From the NCBI RefSeq assembly GCF_031143425.1, contig NC_090451.1, positions 666,066,508-666,130,507 of the forward strand: DNA of 64,000 bases, given 5' to 3'. The position numbers and the translations under genes are program-made. Numbering within the stretch: position 1 is the first letter of the stretch; every line of letters begins with the position of its first letter. Positions 1 to 13,020 of this stretch are shown in pieces. The DNA is from Pleurodeles waltl (lineage: Eukaryota > Chordata > Amphibia > Caudata > Salamandridae). The notes beneath the pieces are model-generated. The model did not search any database and was not told the origin of the DNA. It saw only the letters and a program-made list of their open reading frames with translations.

Positions 1-414
1 TCCACCCACTCAGAATCAAAGACAGAAATGATTTACAATGAAGAAAAACAACACCACATGTGCAATGTAAAGTGTTTATTCTTTGCAAACAAAACATCGA
101 AATGAAGGAAAGAAAAACATTTCCAAACAACTAGTCCCGGTCATTCCCCAAACTTCGAAGGAGTTGACTGTGGTCCAGTGAGACCCACAGACCATTTGGC
201 AATGAACCAGGCTTCTTATCTCTCTGCAGCAACAGAGAAAAGGAACAGGAGGGTGACCCCCTGCCCCCGCTTCCCAGAGGATACCGTCACGGGTGGGTCT
301 GTTCGGTTTCTCTACTACTAATAGTAACCTTTTCCACTGCGCTTACACTGCTGGTTCCAAACACTGAAAGTAACAGGTGTAGCTGCTACTCAGTTTAATG
401 TTGCTCAGGTTACT
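1..414. other. No gene seen
   Basis: Anonymous AT-leaning sequence with no open frame, RNA gene or terminal repeat that I can recognise. Confidence 0.5.
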
Positions 415-510
415 GACCTCAGAAGGCCTAAGTGCACCTTGCTGGGATTTGAACTTGTGACCTACCCATCACTGCATGTTTTCTGCAATGAGCGCTCCAC
501 TCGCTGAATA
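415..510 (-). repeat. tRNA-like SINE fragment
   Basis: Read on the minus strand, 444-455 gives AAGTTCAAATCC, close to the pol III B box (GGTTCRANNCC), preceded by a tRNA-like run with GAGTGGAGCGC near 490-500. A functional tRNA is not supported, because no cloverleaf or acceptor stem can be drawn. A tRNA-derived SINE remnant is the better reading. The word AAGGCCTAAGTGCAC recurs near 2237-2251, which may be a second broken copy. Confidence 0.4.
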
Positions 511-2699
511 GTCTTGTTGACTGCTGAGGGATACAGTTTAGCATCCCTCCTGGCTGAGCCTTCTTCAAACCACAAGGAACAGAGCCCGGATTTATGTCCA
601 AAATATCCTCTTCTTGACAATGAGAAGGAAGGCGGCGATCTCCCTTCTACCCAGATGGTTCAATCACCTTCTCTTGTGAGTGATCGTGACACACAGACCT
701 TATTGGCGACAGAAGTGGTCCCTTTGACTTCGAGTGAGCTGACTGACCTCTCCCCGGGTGTGGATGGGAGCCAAGAACCTCACCCTAAGATCCTGCCTCC
801 ATACACGAGACTGACCCTTGTACTCCTACAAGGGGGATGCTACGAACAGTCAAGAAAACAACTGGAATCTCAGACCAGTTGAATAGAGTGTAAGAGGGCC
901 AATAATGGCTTCTGCTCCACCATTATAATGTATGTTTTTCCTTCTCCTGGTTTAGTACAAAACATGTCGCCCTAGGGTAGTGGAAAAGTCTAATCATAAT
1001 CTATCCCTGTTTCCGTGGGTTATAGGGGTCACTAAAGTACCTCCCCCTTGTTATTTGTACTCATGTGTTGTTCAAGCTTACAACTTTACCATGCCCCTTA
1101 TTCACTAATCGTCCCCTTCCGACACTCATGTGTAGTGCTTCTTCTTCCGCTCAGTTCATTACAACATACCATATGAGGGTGACACACCATATTGGCTCCC
1201 ATCTCACGGCCACCTGGTGAGAAGCTAATATGACATGGTGGCGGGGGAAACGAGCTGAAACACAACAGTAGTTTTTAGCTCATTTTCGGAGGCTTTTAAC
1301 TGACGATGTCCTTTAATGGGTATAAGAACACCCCATGACATCGGGAACAGCCTCAGCAAGCTTTTATTTTTTTTATTTTTTCCAGACGATGGGGTTTGAG
1401 GCTGGGGTGGGGGACAAATGTGTCTCTTAGATGCTTTTCGGCACAAGGTCGTACCCCCTACGAAGGCCTCGCCCCGTCACACTGAGAATTTTTGTTTTTT
1501 ATTGACAGGTCTGCTTTTCCCTTCCTATTTGTCACTGTTCCTTCTCTAATGGTTCCCACCAATGCCTAGCTTCTTGCACATGCAAGATGTTACTATATAA
1601 CTTTACTGTCACAGAAGGTGCATCCTTCGAATTTTTGCTTTTAACCCTCAAATTCTGTCTGCCTGCAACAGTTTCCCATCCGGTGGTCTCTAACCAAGAG
1701 ACCACCTTGCGGCTATTTCTGTGGCAGTGACCAGACAGTGGATTACCAAAAACAAACTCTGGGGAGATTAACCTCGCAAGTGAGAAAATGGTGACTCCAG
1801 GCCCCAACACTGAGCATTTTTTGGGGGAATCCCTATTTCAGGAGAAAGACTACAACGTAAAGGTTTCCCGCGATTGCTTCCCACCAAGAACTTTGCAAGA
1901 AACACCAGTAATGGAATAACTCAATAACTGAAGCCTAAATCCCTGTACAGGTATCAAAACCCAAATATACACTGGGCTTTGGGTAATTCTTCAGGAAGGT
2001 AATGACTTATCTTATCCTGCTGTGTATGGCACTCCCGGAGCATGGCACCTTCAGGCCCATTTGCATCCTGGTTGGGGATACACAGAAAAGCCTAAAGCTC
2101 TGTTTGCTGTTGATGTTACCAGGAATATGCGTGTAATAACCACAGCATGAAGCTTGCTTATGCTGCCCAACAGGTCATGCATGCTGTCATGGACCTCTAT
2201 AAAGAATGATAGGGGGCTCACTGTCTGCCCACTTTGAAGGCCTAAGTGCACATAAATTCAAGGTTCCACGATGTGTAATGTCCCCTCCTGTTACAAGCTC
2301 ATATCATCCTGCCAGGTCTGGCAGTACATTGGTCTTTTGTGCAGGTGCCGGGTGTGCTTTGGACTTTGTTTGCCACTGAAGAGAAATCCGAACATGGATG
2401 GTATTTCTGATACTTCTTCCATATGGTCTTGTAGCTTGGAAATACCCAGAGCCACTGAAATGATGCACCTGTGCGGTTGCAGTGTTTTTTGCATTATTAT
2501 ATATTTGCGCATTTGCCACCTAATCCACCATCTGCAGCATTATCTGCATATTTTAACAAAAAAATGTTTCTAGCTCAAACGGTTCAAAAATTACAAAAAA
2601 CTTTGCAACACGTGTTGCCAAGCAGTGGAAGGCCCATTGTAAAGGTTGACTGGTCCCCTTTCTGTTGCATACTGCTATATATGGGTATCAAACTAGTAG
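511..2699. other. Unassigned intergenic sequence
   Basis: The longest open frame is 122 codons (514-882, plus strand). It has no recognisable domain, and its length is what chance allows. I saw no repeat ends or splice-flanked coding segments. Confidence 0.45.
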
Positions 2700-2870
2700 T
2701 AATGAGGTGCAAACGGTGACCACAAAGTGTTAACAAGTGTAAAAATCTCAAAATGATGAAGCAGTACTATCACAAAATGTGGTGCAATAGGCATAATTTA
2801 GTCAACTCTGACGCATAATTTTGCCTGGCCCTGCCGCATAATTCTGATGGCCCTGGAAATACCTCCTTTT
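2700..2870 (+). repeat. Interspersed repeat family X, copy 1
   Basis: Contains three closely spaced units built on CATAATT (near 2793, 2812 and 2836), separated by CCTG-rich words. The same arrangement and flanking words recur at about 45330-45486, including GGCCCTG/AGCCCTG just after the last unit and a following TC-rich stretch. Shared order over more than 100 bp shows a dispersed family. No terminal repeats or target duplication were found, so the class is unknown. Confidence 0.5.
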
Positions 2871-3044
2871 ATGCTCAGCACTGTTATCTGGCTCCTACCC
2901 TCTACATCTACCAACTACGGTGTGCAACACATTCACATTTGTATAGTAATAATTATCATGTACTGCCATGTTTCAGGTCTCTAGGCGCTGAAGGCAGGTG
3001 GTAGTCGTTTTTTCCTCATGGGAATGATAAAAGGTTGACTAGAC

Positions 3045-3128
3045 CCGCTACACTTCGAAGGGTGTGACCCTCATGTTACAGACGACACTTTGCAATGGAT
3101 GTATTAGTCCACTGAGCTACCTTACCTG
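3045..3128 (-). repeat. tRNA-derived SINE head
   Basis: On the minus strand the segment begins with GGTAGCTCAGTGG, an excellent tRNA A box. About 50 bases on comes GGGTCACACCC, a degraded B box. This spacing is that of a tRNA-derived pol III promoter. The arms do not pair as a tRNA, so a SINE is preferred over a tRNA gene. The body beyond 3045 is not delimited. Confidence 0.5.
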
Positions 3129-3390
3129 CTGGTATAAGCTGTTGCACATTCAAAGGATCGCTTAACATCCTCCTTACTAATGGGATCTGCTTTGCTCTAT
3201 ATCTGTGCTGCTGTGGCTTTCCCTCTACCCTTATATTCCACGCTCTTGTTGCCGCCTCCCCTTAGAATGTAATTACAGCATGTCTGCCCCATGCCAATTC
3301 TCTTCTTGTTCATGTTTGTCAGCACCACCAACTTCTTAAATTTGCACCCTTGTGTGCCCAGCTGGCACTCACTCGCCCTATCCTGCTTAT

Positions 3391-3788
3391 CAGAGGCGTA
3401 GCTTGGTCAGTAAGAATAGGGGTTGTGAGCTTCAGATTTTCCAACAATCCAACTGGGATATCATGTTAAAATAAATTATACGACAAGCAGGGCGCACGAA
3501 AGGGACTTAAAGGGCTGCGGGAAAAGAGAAGAATGTGGATTGTTAGGGGTGCTAAGGGAGAGAAAGCACATAGAGTGAACAAACCAACATGCTTAAAGTC
3601 TTTCCAAACACAGAGAGGAAGAGAGTGTGTGTATGTTTTTGTCTGTGTGTGTACATTTTCCTGGTGACATCCGAAAGACACCTCACCATACCCAACTGAA
3701 AGTACCTGTACCCAACTATTTATCACAAAATACATTTATTAGGAGGGTATAACACCACGAACACCCCACCTCCGAAGCTACGCCCCTG
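3391..3788. mobile_element. hAT-type MITE, 398 bp
   Basis: The ends are inverted: CAGAGGCGTAGCTT at the left and AAGCTACGCCCCTG at the right. The element is flanked by a perfect 8-bp direct repeat CTGCTTAT (3383-3390 and 3789-3796). An 8-bp duplication with CAG-starting termini is diagnostic of hAT elements. There is no transposase frame inside, so it is non-autonomous. An intact duplication suggests modest age. Confidence 0.9.
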
Positions 3789-3982
3789 CTGCTTATTGCT
3801 GGAGGTTTGCAGTGCAGACTTAGTTGCCTACCTCTGAGTCCATCTCTGTGCTGGACACAACTTGCTTGGCAGTCTCATCTGGTGGTGTTTGAATCTGAGT
3901 GGTGGAACCATATAATCATGTTGTGCTTGGGCGCGGGTAAGCATGAACTTGCTCTGCCAATTTAGATGCTCTGGGCTTTGGT

Positions 3983-5880
3983 ATCAATCAATCAATCAAT
4001 CAGTATTTGCAAATTGCGGCAACTCACCTGAGAGGGTCTCAAGGTGCTAGAGGGATGGGAGGGGCCTCATCCAAAGAGCTATGTCTTGAGGTTCTTCCTG
4101 AAGATGGTGAGTGACCGGCTTTGTTTGAGGTGCAGGGGGAGGTTGTTCCAGCTCTTTGCTGTAGTGTAGTTGAAAGATTGTCCTCCGGCGGTGGTTTTGC
4201 TGATGCAAGGGACGGTGGCCAGGGCCTTCTGGATCAGAGCGGAGGGATCTGGTGGGGGTGTGAAAGGAGATGGGTGGTTCAGGTAGGCTGGACCTGCGTT
4301 GTGTATGGTCTTGTACGTGTGGGTGAGAAGCTTGAAGGTGATTTGCTTCTTGACTGGCAGCTAGTGGGGGGTCCTCAGGTGTTGAGAGATGTGTTCTCAG
4401 CGAAGGGGGTCCAGAATGAGTCTGGCAGCGGTGTTCTGGATGAGTTGAAGTTTTTTGATGTTCCTAGTTGAGGTGCTGGTGTAGAGGGCGTTGCTGTAGT
4501 TGAGCTTGCTCGTGACTAAGGCGTGGGTGACTGTCCTGCGACAGTCTGCTGGGATCCATCTGAAGATCTTCTGGAGTTTGCGGAGTGTGTGCCAGCAGGA
4601 GGAGGCGACAGCGTTTAGCTGGCGGGTCATGGATAGGGGGGAGTCGAGGAAGATTCCTAAGTTGCGGGCCACCAGGAGTCGTCCCAAGCGGAGGTGGCAT
4701 TTCCGAAGATGATGAGCTCCGTCTTGTCAGAGCTGAGCTTGAGGCAGCTTTTTCTCATCCAGGTGGCGACGGCTTCCATTCCTGCGTGAAAGTTCCTTTT
4801 GGCCGTGTCCGGGTCTTCAGTGAAGGAAATGATGAGTTGTGTGTCATCGGCTTATGATATGATGTTCATACCGTGGCTTCTGATGATGGCAGCAAGAGGG
4901 CCCATGTATACATTGAACAGTGTGGGACTCAGTGAGGATGCTTGGGGACTCCGCAGTTGACTCCTGTGGGTCTGGAGGTGTAGGGTGGGGGTCTGACCCT
5001 CTGCACCCTCTCGGAGAGGAAGGAGTGGATCCATTCCAGGGCTCTTCTGCAGATTCCTGTGTCGTGGAGTCTGGTGCACAGAGTGCTGTGGGAGACCGTG
5101 TCGAAAGCTGCTGAGAGGTCGAGGAGTATGAGTGCTGCGGTACTGCTGCGGTCTAGGAGTAATCGGAGGTCGACAGTGGCTGCCAGAAGTTCTGTCTTCA
5201 TGCTGTGATTGCTGCGGAAGACGGACTGGGAGCTGTCCAGGGAGTTGTTGGCCTTGATGAAATTCAGTATTTGTGCGTTGATTACTTTCTCTAGTACTCT
5301 GGCGGGGTAGGGTAGCAGCGAGATGGGCCGGAAATTCTTTAGTTCTGATGGGTTAGCCGAAGGTTTCTTAAGGAGAGGGCGTGTTTCCAGTCCTCAGAGA
5401 AGGTGTCTGTGCTGATGGAGCAGTTGATTATGTTACAAAGCTCGGGGGAGAGGGATACGTGGCTCTGATGTGTATGTGGTGCAGGCAGGGTTCCGAGAGG
5501 GCTCCGGAGTGGGTGCTGTTCATGATGTTGACTGTTTCCTCTGTGGTGAGCGTGGACCAGTCGTGGATGGTGGGCAGGTTCTGAGGGGATGGATCAGTCA
5601 CAAGTTCCGGTGCCAGGTGACAGGAAGCTGTTGTAGATGCCCTGGATCTTGTGGTGGAAAAGGGAGGCGAGTTTGTCACAGAGGTTCTGTGATGGCGGAT
5701 GCTAGTGGCTTCGGAGGGGGGGGAATCTGTGGACTCGTTGATGACTGAGAAGAGTTCCTTTGAGTTGTGTGCGGAGGAGTTAATACACTCCTGGACTGTG
5801 TCCTTCCTTGCGTTCTTGATTTTTCGTCAGTGGGCAGCGGTTGCGGCTCTGAATGAGGTGAGGTCTTCGCCTAGAATGGT
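3983..5880 (-). mobile_element. L2/CR1-type LINE, 5'-truncated and broken
   Basis: Minus-strand non-LTR retrotransposon. Going 5' to 3' on the minus strand: a linker between endonuclease and RT (5679-5428, with DWSTLTTEETVNIMNS); the RT core at 5201-4929 (LLDLSAAFDTV, first catalytic Asp); an SLSPTLFNVYMGPL stretch at about 4990-4900; the ADDTQL half of the YADD motif near 4843-4851; and the post-RT region at 4687-4397 (GIFLDS, QNTAARLIL). These segments lie in different frames, so several frameshifts separate them. The YADD tyrosine codon reads TAA. The 3' end on the minus strand is a (TTGA)n-type tail at 3983-4003, usual for this clade. Confidence 0.85.
4929..5201 (-). pseudogene. LINE reverse transcriptase core fragment
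   Basis: 90-residue open frame carrying LDLSAAFDTVSHSTL (RT domains 3-4 in L2/CR1 elements) and ALEWIHSFLSERVQRV. The next motifs continue in another frame (5079-4852), where the catalytic box begins with a stop (TAA at 4852-4854) followed by ADD. RT would copy the element's RNA at a nicked target. This copy cannot make the enzyme. Confidence 0.8.
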
Positions 5881-6370
5881 GTAGCAGCCTCAGCTGCGGC
5901 TGCTCCTCATTTGACATTATCATGGATTTTGGATTTGGTACTGCAGAGTCCTGTGATCACCTCAGTAGGTCTCCTGGTGATTGGGTCAGTGGGGGTTTGT
6001 GACTACCTTTGAATGCTGGCATAATTGCTTGCACTATCCTTGTCTGTCTCCTACTGATAACGTATTTCCGTGTGCTCCCTTGCTTCTCCTAGTGCACTGG
6101 TATTCAGCCATGCTTTCGGTACGTGGTATTTACCTCTTTTATAGGAGTTCTTCATTGGAGGCTGTAGGTATTTGTTAAAGGGCTTTAGGATGGTAGATAG
6201 ATCCTTAAGTGTGGTCTGTTTTCAAGCCTATGGTATGCTGTTAATGACCTGCTGGTGGGTTCCAGTAACATAATGCACAAACCTATTTTTGTTATAGCTG
6301 CAAACCTGGCCCAAATGGATTAAAAGTGCTTTACAGTAGAGCCAGACCAGTTTCTCTTTTTTCTCCTTTT
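5881..6370. other. No gene seen
   Basis: Anonymous sequence between the LINE and the next SINE-like segment. No repeat ends were seen. Confidence 0.45.
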
Positions 6371-6385
6371 TCAGGCACGAGCAGA

Positions 6386-6492
6386 GGAAGTGTTTTTTGC
6401 GGAATCACATGATATTGAGTCCTGGCGGTTATTTGAACCATGTGTCAATTTTCCAAAGTCAGCAGCTCTAACCAATGGGCCACATCTGCTCT
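6386..6492 (-). repeat. tRNA-derived SINE
   Basis: The minus strand reads TGGCCCATTGGTTAGAGCTG (A-box region, about 6465-6485), then a D/anticodon-like interval, then GGTTCAAATAACC (B box, about 6430-6442). Spacing and order match a tRNA-like pol III promoter. The run continues past the tRNA part towards 6386 and is therefore a SINE rather than a tRNA gene. Confidence 0.55.
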
Positions 6493-6599
6493 GTTTGGCC
6501 AGTGGTGTATGCAGCTGTGATGGGGTAATAGCTGCAACTTTGAGGTTCCGTTTCACATGGTTCACCAAATTCACTAAGCATGGGCCTGGCAAAACATCT

Positions 6600-9000
6600 T
6601 AAAGAACAAATGCAAAAAAAGGCATTCTGGTCCACCAGGATCTTTCCCACGGCTGTATAAACCTGAAAAAGCAGCTGTCTACTTTGTCTTGGCCATGAAC
6701 GGCTCTTTTTCCACACTGACCACCCCTTAGAGTCAAAATAAATCCATGCAGCCTCTTTTTCTGCTCATGTTTAACCAGACATTAGGTTTCAAGGACTTAA
6801 AGAATTTACCTACACTGTTTGAGACAAAACCGGGTAACCTTTACACACTATGCAAAGTTTCAAGTTCATAAAATTCACTTACCTGTGCAGGGGTAAATTA
6901 AAAATCCACTCAGGCATATATTTGGCTCGGTGGAGGTTGGGTTTTGCTGTCTTAGCTTGACTCTGAGTTCTGATTGGTGTCTTTTTTTGGAATGGATGGA
7001 TCGTCTTCTGGTGGAGATCGGACATTCTGCATTGGGGTGATCATGTGGTCTGCTGGGTGTACTTGTGTTGAAGCTGCTGGACATTTCTTGTACCTGTTCT
7101 TCTCATCAGTGGCTTCTCTATGTCAGCGACGCTTGTTAAGGTTTGTTGGCGTGAGTGTGCAACTTCTGGCAGATCATGGATCAAATTGGTGATCAACATA
7201 AGTATCACAGATTCGTAGGATCCACTGTGGATATCTGTGCACAGATAACTTTTGAAACAGTAGTTGGAATATGCAGAGTTTTATTAATTTGCCTGCTTGC
7301 TCACTCTATTACCCATTGTGTTTTTTATCAAGTTGTACTATGTTGGGTGTTGTTGGTGCATTAGTGTCCATATTTGCCATTGAGAGAAAAGGATAGCTTT
7401 ACAGTAATATGCCCATGGCAAAATTAACATTTTTCTTTCAAAATACAATATTTTCAATAGTTTTATAAAAATGTTTACAATTTATTAAATTTCCCTATAT
7501 TTTCACACAAAATAATCTCCTCCCCAAGGAGAAAAATGGTTAGTTGAAACTTTACACTTGTAATTTCTGTCTTACATGTCTCCACCGCCTATTCCAGTTG
7601 GTGGTTGCCATGACAATCCTTGTAACATTGTTGTACCAGAGAATTATTTACGTATGCTCACATCTGGAAATTCGCTCCATATCCAAATTTTTGTCATCTG
7701 CCTTATGGTGCGGAAGATCATTTTGCTGTCTCGCTCAATTTGGCTCCATGTTTGCAAGAACCTACCCGAGCGGCAATCACTTCTATCGCTGGAGTAAAAG
7801 CACACGTCTCCATTGTGGAGAAGGCTCACGAAATCTCTTTGTCAACACACTCTGATCCTCTAAACGGCAGGGGAAGTTTATTAAATCTTTAACACGGTTT
7901 ATTAATATGTCAGCACGCCTCCTCTGAAGAGCAGCACTGTCAGGTGAAGGTAGTCAGCACTGTAATATCGAAGTATTACTCGCATGGTAGGATCTCAGGG
8001 CTTTGCAGATTGAGGATGGTAATGCTTTTCACTATGGGTGCCTCTTTCCTTCTAAAAGAAGGTGAGCCTCTTCTAGCTGTATATAATGGGCATGGGCCCT
8101 GCTCAAAATCTGTTCGTCTGATCCTGCCTGTTGCTGCAAATGTTGTACCTGGTAAATACTGATTGCACAGGGTCTGCTGTTTAATGGTTGCGCTATTCGC
8201 ATCCGACCCCTCACTGCGCACCTCAAAATGGTGGATCAGTAGGAAAGTAAGAGATGTTATACCCTATCCCATGGCGCCCAAACATTGCCTTAGCACTATT
8301 TCAAACCTGATAAGTCCCAGGTTTGACGTAGTGTAAATCAGCCAGGCAGAAAATCCCCAAGGTGGGCAATTTATGCCCAGACTGAGTTGGGTCTGGCACA
8401 AACTAAAATTTGCTTGTTCAGAAGTAGATATTAACTCAGTTGAGGCTCTTTAAGAGTTTCCCTGTAAAATGTTGCTATACTATCACATCTGGTATTGCTA
8501 CTTTACTCCTTTCCATTTAAATGAGGCATAACACCCAAAATGTGTGTACTGCACCCTTTTTTCCTGCCTTTTTTTTTTTTTGCAAGCAGTTTTCTCTAAT
8601 TCAAAATGTTCTGGATTTTTGCAGTCCGAATCAGAATGGGAAAAATTTGTAAAGGTGCGGGTTTTTACACTCTTCCCAATATTGATGGACACTTCTGTCT
8701 ACCTCCCATGTAGGGTTTAAATTGAACGAGCCCAGACACCCACCTTTCTTTGAAAAGAGAACACTGCAGACTGGGTGATACCAACACACAGATGGACGGC
8801 AGGGGTGTGTATTAGAACCAGAGACCGTGGAGATCTAGATGAAGGGGTGATCAGTGTCTGCTAGGGGAAGAAAGACATGAGACGGAATTAAGACTACATA
8901 GCTTTGTTATCCGGTACACATGCTATTCAGTAGTTCCAGCCAAGGGCTTCTGAACAAAACTTTGGGTCCTGGCACTTATCCTTTTACAAATTAAGCACCC
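6600..9000. other. Unassigned intergenic sequence
   Basis: AT-rich with short homopolymers (for example T-runs near 8569-8581). Open frames reach about 103 codons (7544-7855) without recognisable content. I saw no terminal repeats. Confidence 0.4.
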
Positions 9001-9004
9001 CATG

Positions 9005-9075
9005 GCCCCGTAGCCTAGTGAAAGGAGTGGAGGCCTGGCCGCTTTGGCCAGGCTGAGAAACTTTGGGTGCAGGCC
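9005..9075 (+). repeat. Possible tRNA-like SINE segment
   Basis: GTAGCCTAGTG at about 9010 resembles an A box, and GGGTGCAGGCC at about 9065 weakly resembles a B box. A self-complementary GGCCTGGCC...GGCCAGGC lies between them. The evidence is thin and chance is possible. Confidence 0.25.
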
Positions 9076-9179
9076 TTCAGCTCACAAAAGTAAAGCAAAG
9101 CATGGGTAAAAACCACTCAATCATTTAGCAGCCTAGTTCAGGCCTGAGTTTGACGCTATCTAGTGGTGGAGGTGGACTG

Positions 9180-12100
9180 TTTTCTTTAGCGGTTTGTGGG
9201 GGTGTTTTATAGTCTGCTGTGCCGGTTTTTACTATTGATTTCCTGTTACAAAAACAAACACTGTCTGCAGGAAGCTTAAATCCTTGCAGTCTTCCATACT
9301 TTGCAGAACCCTTATGTAGCTTGTCTTTACAAGATCAAAACGATCCTAATTTGCAGATATGGGCCATCTAAAAAATATATATATAATTCACAAAAGGGGG
9401 TAACTTTTATTTTGGTGTCTGGGCCTATTTTCTGTCCCAGTACGACTCTGCTGACTATCCTTCTGCCAAAGAGCTCTCTTCAGTGACAACCCATCTCCAA
9501 TATCCTAACTAGAACATAACAAATATTTTACACATTAGCATACACAGAGTGCAGCGCATTCCAATATCCCTCAATCCACTCAACGTAGCATGCATGCACA
9601 GAAAACCACCCTGCACACACCCTTTTGCTAGACCCACAATATATAAATAACACATACACGCATGTGCAGTGACGCGTGTACAATGAAGGTGCCCTGGGCT
9701 TTGCAAAGCCCATTGTTCAGCTGAAGGAGTACCTCGATCACTGCTTACACCACGTTGTGAAGTTGTGCTTGTTCCCTTATGCTGTTGTTTTCCACTTGGT
9801 GCCTACTCAGCATCCTTCCCAACTGTTTCCTTGTGGTGCATGATGCTTTGCTCGCTCTTCACTTACAATCTGGATCAACCAGTGAAGTTCCCTGCTGCCA
9901 TGCCGTTGCAGCTTCTTGCTCTGGAAGCCTTCTGCTTCTGGCTGCAGGTCTTTGGAGAACTGAAAACGGACACTCTGTGTAATGCATAACTATGTCACAA
10001 ACTCTGCATTATTCTGTAAAACACAGCACTTCTTTTAAAGTTTGGCTGCACCAGCCAGACTACCTGAAGAGTGGGGGCACTACCCATCTGGATTGATCTT
10101 CAGCCTGCTCACCAAATTTTAGTTTGCAGCAACATTGCAAGAGAGCACTTTCAGCCCTCTGAGGTCCGAACACAGAAAAGGAAATGAGAGGATGGTTGTA
10201 AAAGTGTAACCACCGGCACTCGATCAGAGTAACATTCCAGCCTATCGTCCTTTTGACCACATGCCACCCCAGATTAAACCCAGCCACATGCCAATCACTC
10301 TTGGTCCTGCTCTAATAGAAACAGCCGAGCCTCAACCTCCAACCAAGGTACTGTCTGAACCAGACCGATTTGCTTCCTTTTTGTTTTTCAGTTAAACCCC
10401 GTGGTTTCTTTTGGGAGAACAAAGCAACGTTTTTGACACACTGATATTTATCCCTGAGCTTTGGGAAATATTGTTGTTCCCAGAACCATCATGTCATGCC
10501 TGGGCGACCAGGATAGGAAAATCAGCATTATAAAGCCTTGCTCATAAGACAGTAGATCTTTTGATGCCTAGTAGGGAGTAGTCCCGCAGTAGATGACATG
10601 CTGCAAAGGGGCTTCTGGCAGCAGAGCTAGCTGAGGAGAAAATGTGGACCTTCAGCCTCTAAATAAAGAGGTGCTCTTTGGAGGGGAAAGATAGGACGTA
10701 AACGATTTTTATACTTTACTCATCTAAATTACCTCCCTGTCACACCACTTACGGATGTGTACAATCCTTTGATACCAAACATCACCATGGAATAAAATTC
10801 AACCTACTCCTCACAATCCTAATGTTCTCTCATATTGTTCTCCAGGGTCTCAGAAAGCAAGAGCACACCCATAGGTAAATGAAAAGGTAGCGGCAATCAC
10901 AGACCCTGAAATAAAAAATTGAGGCAAACTCAATAGCACGCTTAACACTGAAGCCGAGGTGTCCTTCCATACCAATATCATCATGGCAAATTTACAAAAG
11001 CAAAGCGGTCGTCAGAGCCATCAACCAGTGCCTCTAAAGAATACAAGTTACTTCCATTGCCCAATGCCCAAAGAAGTGCAACACAATAAAGAACTTCATC
11101 GGCTAGGAAATATATAAGATGAGAAAGGACAACGATGGCACCAGCCTCAATAACTCCCATACCATTGTTCAAGGTACCTACGCTTCCAGACATGACATCT
11201 CCAAACAGCAAAGTTTTCACAGAATTTGTCCAGTCTCCTAAACTTTCTAAAGATCATATTGTACAAACAGTTTATAGTTCCGTTGTCAGTATGTCAGTAG
11301 TTATTTCGGTGATTGGCAACAAACACACCTCTGCTCCACATGGTCAACACTTACCGCTCTCTTAACGCAAGTACCACGACTCCAGCAAGACAGGACAGAT
11401 CCTCCAAAAAAACGACAAGCCATGATCTCAACAATCACTGTATCATCCAGTCCTTCATTCTTCTTTCCTGCAGGATAATTAAGAAGGCTGTCATCATTTG
11501 GCTTTATAAAGAATGAACACCAGTGTTTTTTTTTCCTGCTCTACAGTCATTTTCAGACAACAGTGCAACTTAAGGACAGGAAACAACCTGATTTTTGATG
11601 ATGATACCCAGATCATGTATATTCCTGACGCCGCAGCCTAGTTAGTTGAGTTTCACACTAGTTTTTTTCACTGACAACCGAAGAACCTGCTCAGTACGGT
11701 CTCCAAACCAATGGGATTTAAGGACCCTGTTCTACGGTAGTTTACCTCTTGCTTCAGTACCGGTACTAATTAATCTCCCACTTCAAGAAACACCTCAAAT
11801 GTAATTATTTGGCCCTAATACACCGAGAATATTTTCTTAGGAGTAACTCTGGGACTTGTAATTAAAAACATATCTGGCTTCCAACCTTGACTACTTACCA
11901 TATGCCTGCCAGCCAACTTACTTCTTCAACCAGACCAGTATGTGCTTCATAGCCAACAGTAATGTACCGCCAACTTTAAGACCCTTACTCACCACCCAAA
12001 TCAATTGCAGTGTTCCTCCTGTTGGGTTCTAATTCAGAAGGGAAGTTATTAAGGAGGAAATGGAGTCAGGAGGAATGGCAGACAGTAGTAGCAACGATTA

Positions 12101-13020
12101 ATGATATCGGGAGATTAAACTGCTTTTTATTTTTAGCAGTCTATGAAACAAAGCTAATGGGAGTATGTCATAGCTCACCGACTGAAGGATCGTGCTGGCT
12201 TGTGCAAACCATCAACCTACTTTCTACTGTCTACCTTCAGGTCAGATCATTTTTTGAATGCATCTCCAGATGCAACCCAGGGCTTAAACATGGCCAGCGA
12301 TTAACCTTACCCACCATAATAGTCGTAGTCAGCGTTTTAAGTAGTCCGGGTCCTGCCAGTGCTCAGCACGGGCTGTTCTAAAGGGCAGCTGCTGAATTTA
12401 GTCCCTATCGGGCTCTCCATTTTTGCCCTTACCACCAGGCTGGAAAAAAATCGTGACACGGCACCAGTACCACCCTGTGCTGCCTTTTGATACAACTTCA
12501 AAGAAACTCGCCTCATCATTTCAGAACTGAAGCATTGTCAGTATTTCATACAACGAAATCATTGTCTTTGCTTATTTGTCTTATGCAGATAACAACCACT
12601 GACAAAGCCAATAGTCCAGGATTGTCGTAGGTGTAATTTTACTTGTACTATATATCTGGATGCAATGATTTTCACCTTAGGTGTTTTAAACCACGCCCCT
12701 AATTACATCGGCCAGGGTCCACTTTTTTCATCCCACTTAAAGCCCTGGTTGTGGTATAATCTCCGTCACACTGTACTAGCTCGCGCCAAAGCAGTTTTCC
12801 GTGGACTTTTTAAGCTTGTGAGTATGTCATACGTCCGTAACTGAGTGTGGAATGACTTGCGTTGCCTCACTACGTGCCTTCAGTGGAACAGCTCATGTTA
12901 ATTCCGTTCGCTCAGCGCCAGCCTCCTCCGTGCTCTTTTTATTGTGAATCAACGTGATTTCAGGGCTCCTTCCGCCGCAGGCATCCCTCCTCCATTCACA
13001 CTTATTATCCGGCTCGCCTC
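9180..13020. other. Unassigned intergenic sequence
   Basis: No coding region, RNA gene or element ends recognised over 3.8 kb. A perfect 16-base palindrome GGGCTTTGCAAAGCCC just precedes 9710. Reading frames reach 123 codons (12010-12381) with no domain. Confidence 0.4.

Noticed and set aside
514..882. 122-codon plus-strand open frame
   Set aside because: No domain, no splice-flanked exon pattern and no supporting neighbour; within chance length for 64 kb.
3045..3128. Functional tRNA gene
   Set aside because: A and B boxes are present but acceptor and anticodon stems do not pair. The same holds for 415-510, 6386-6492 and 20556-20650, so SINE remnants are preferred.
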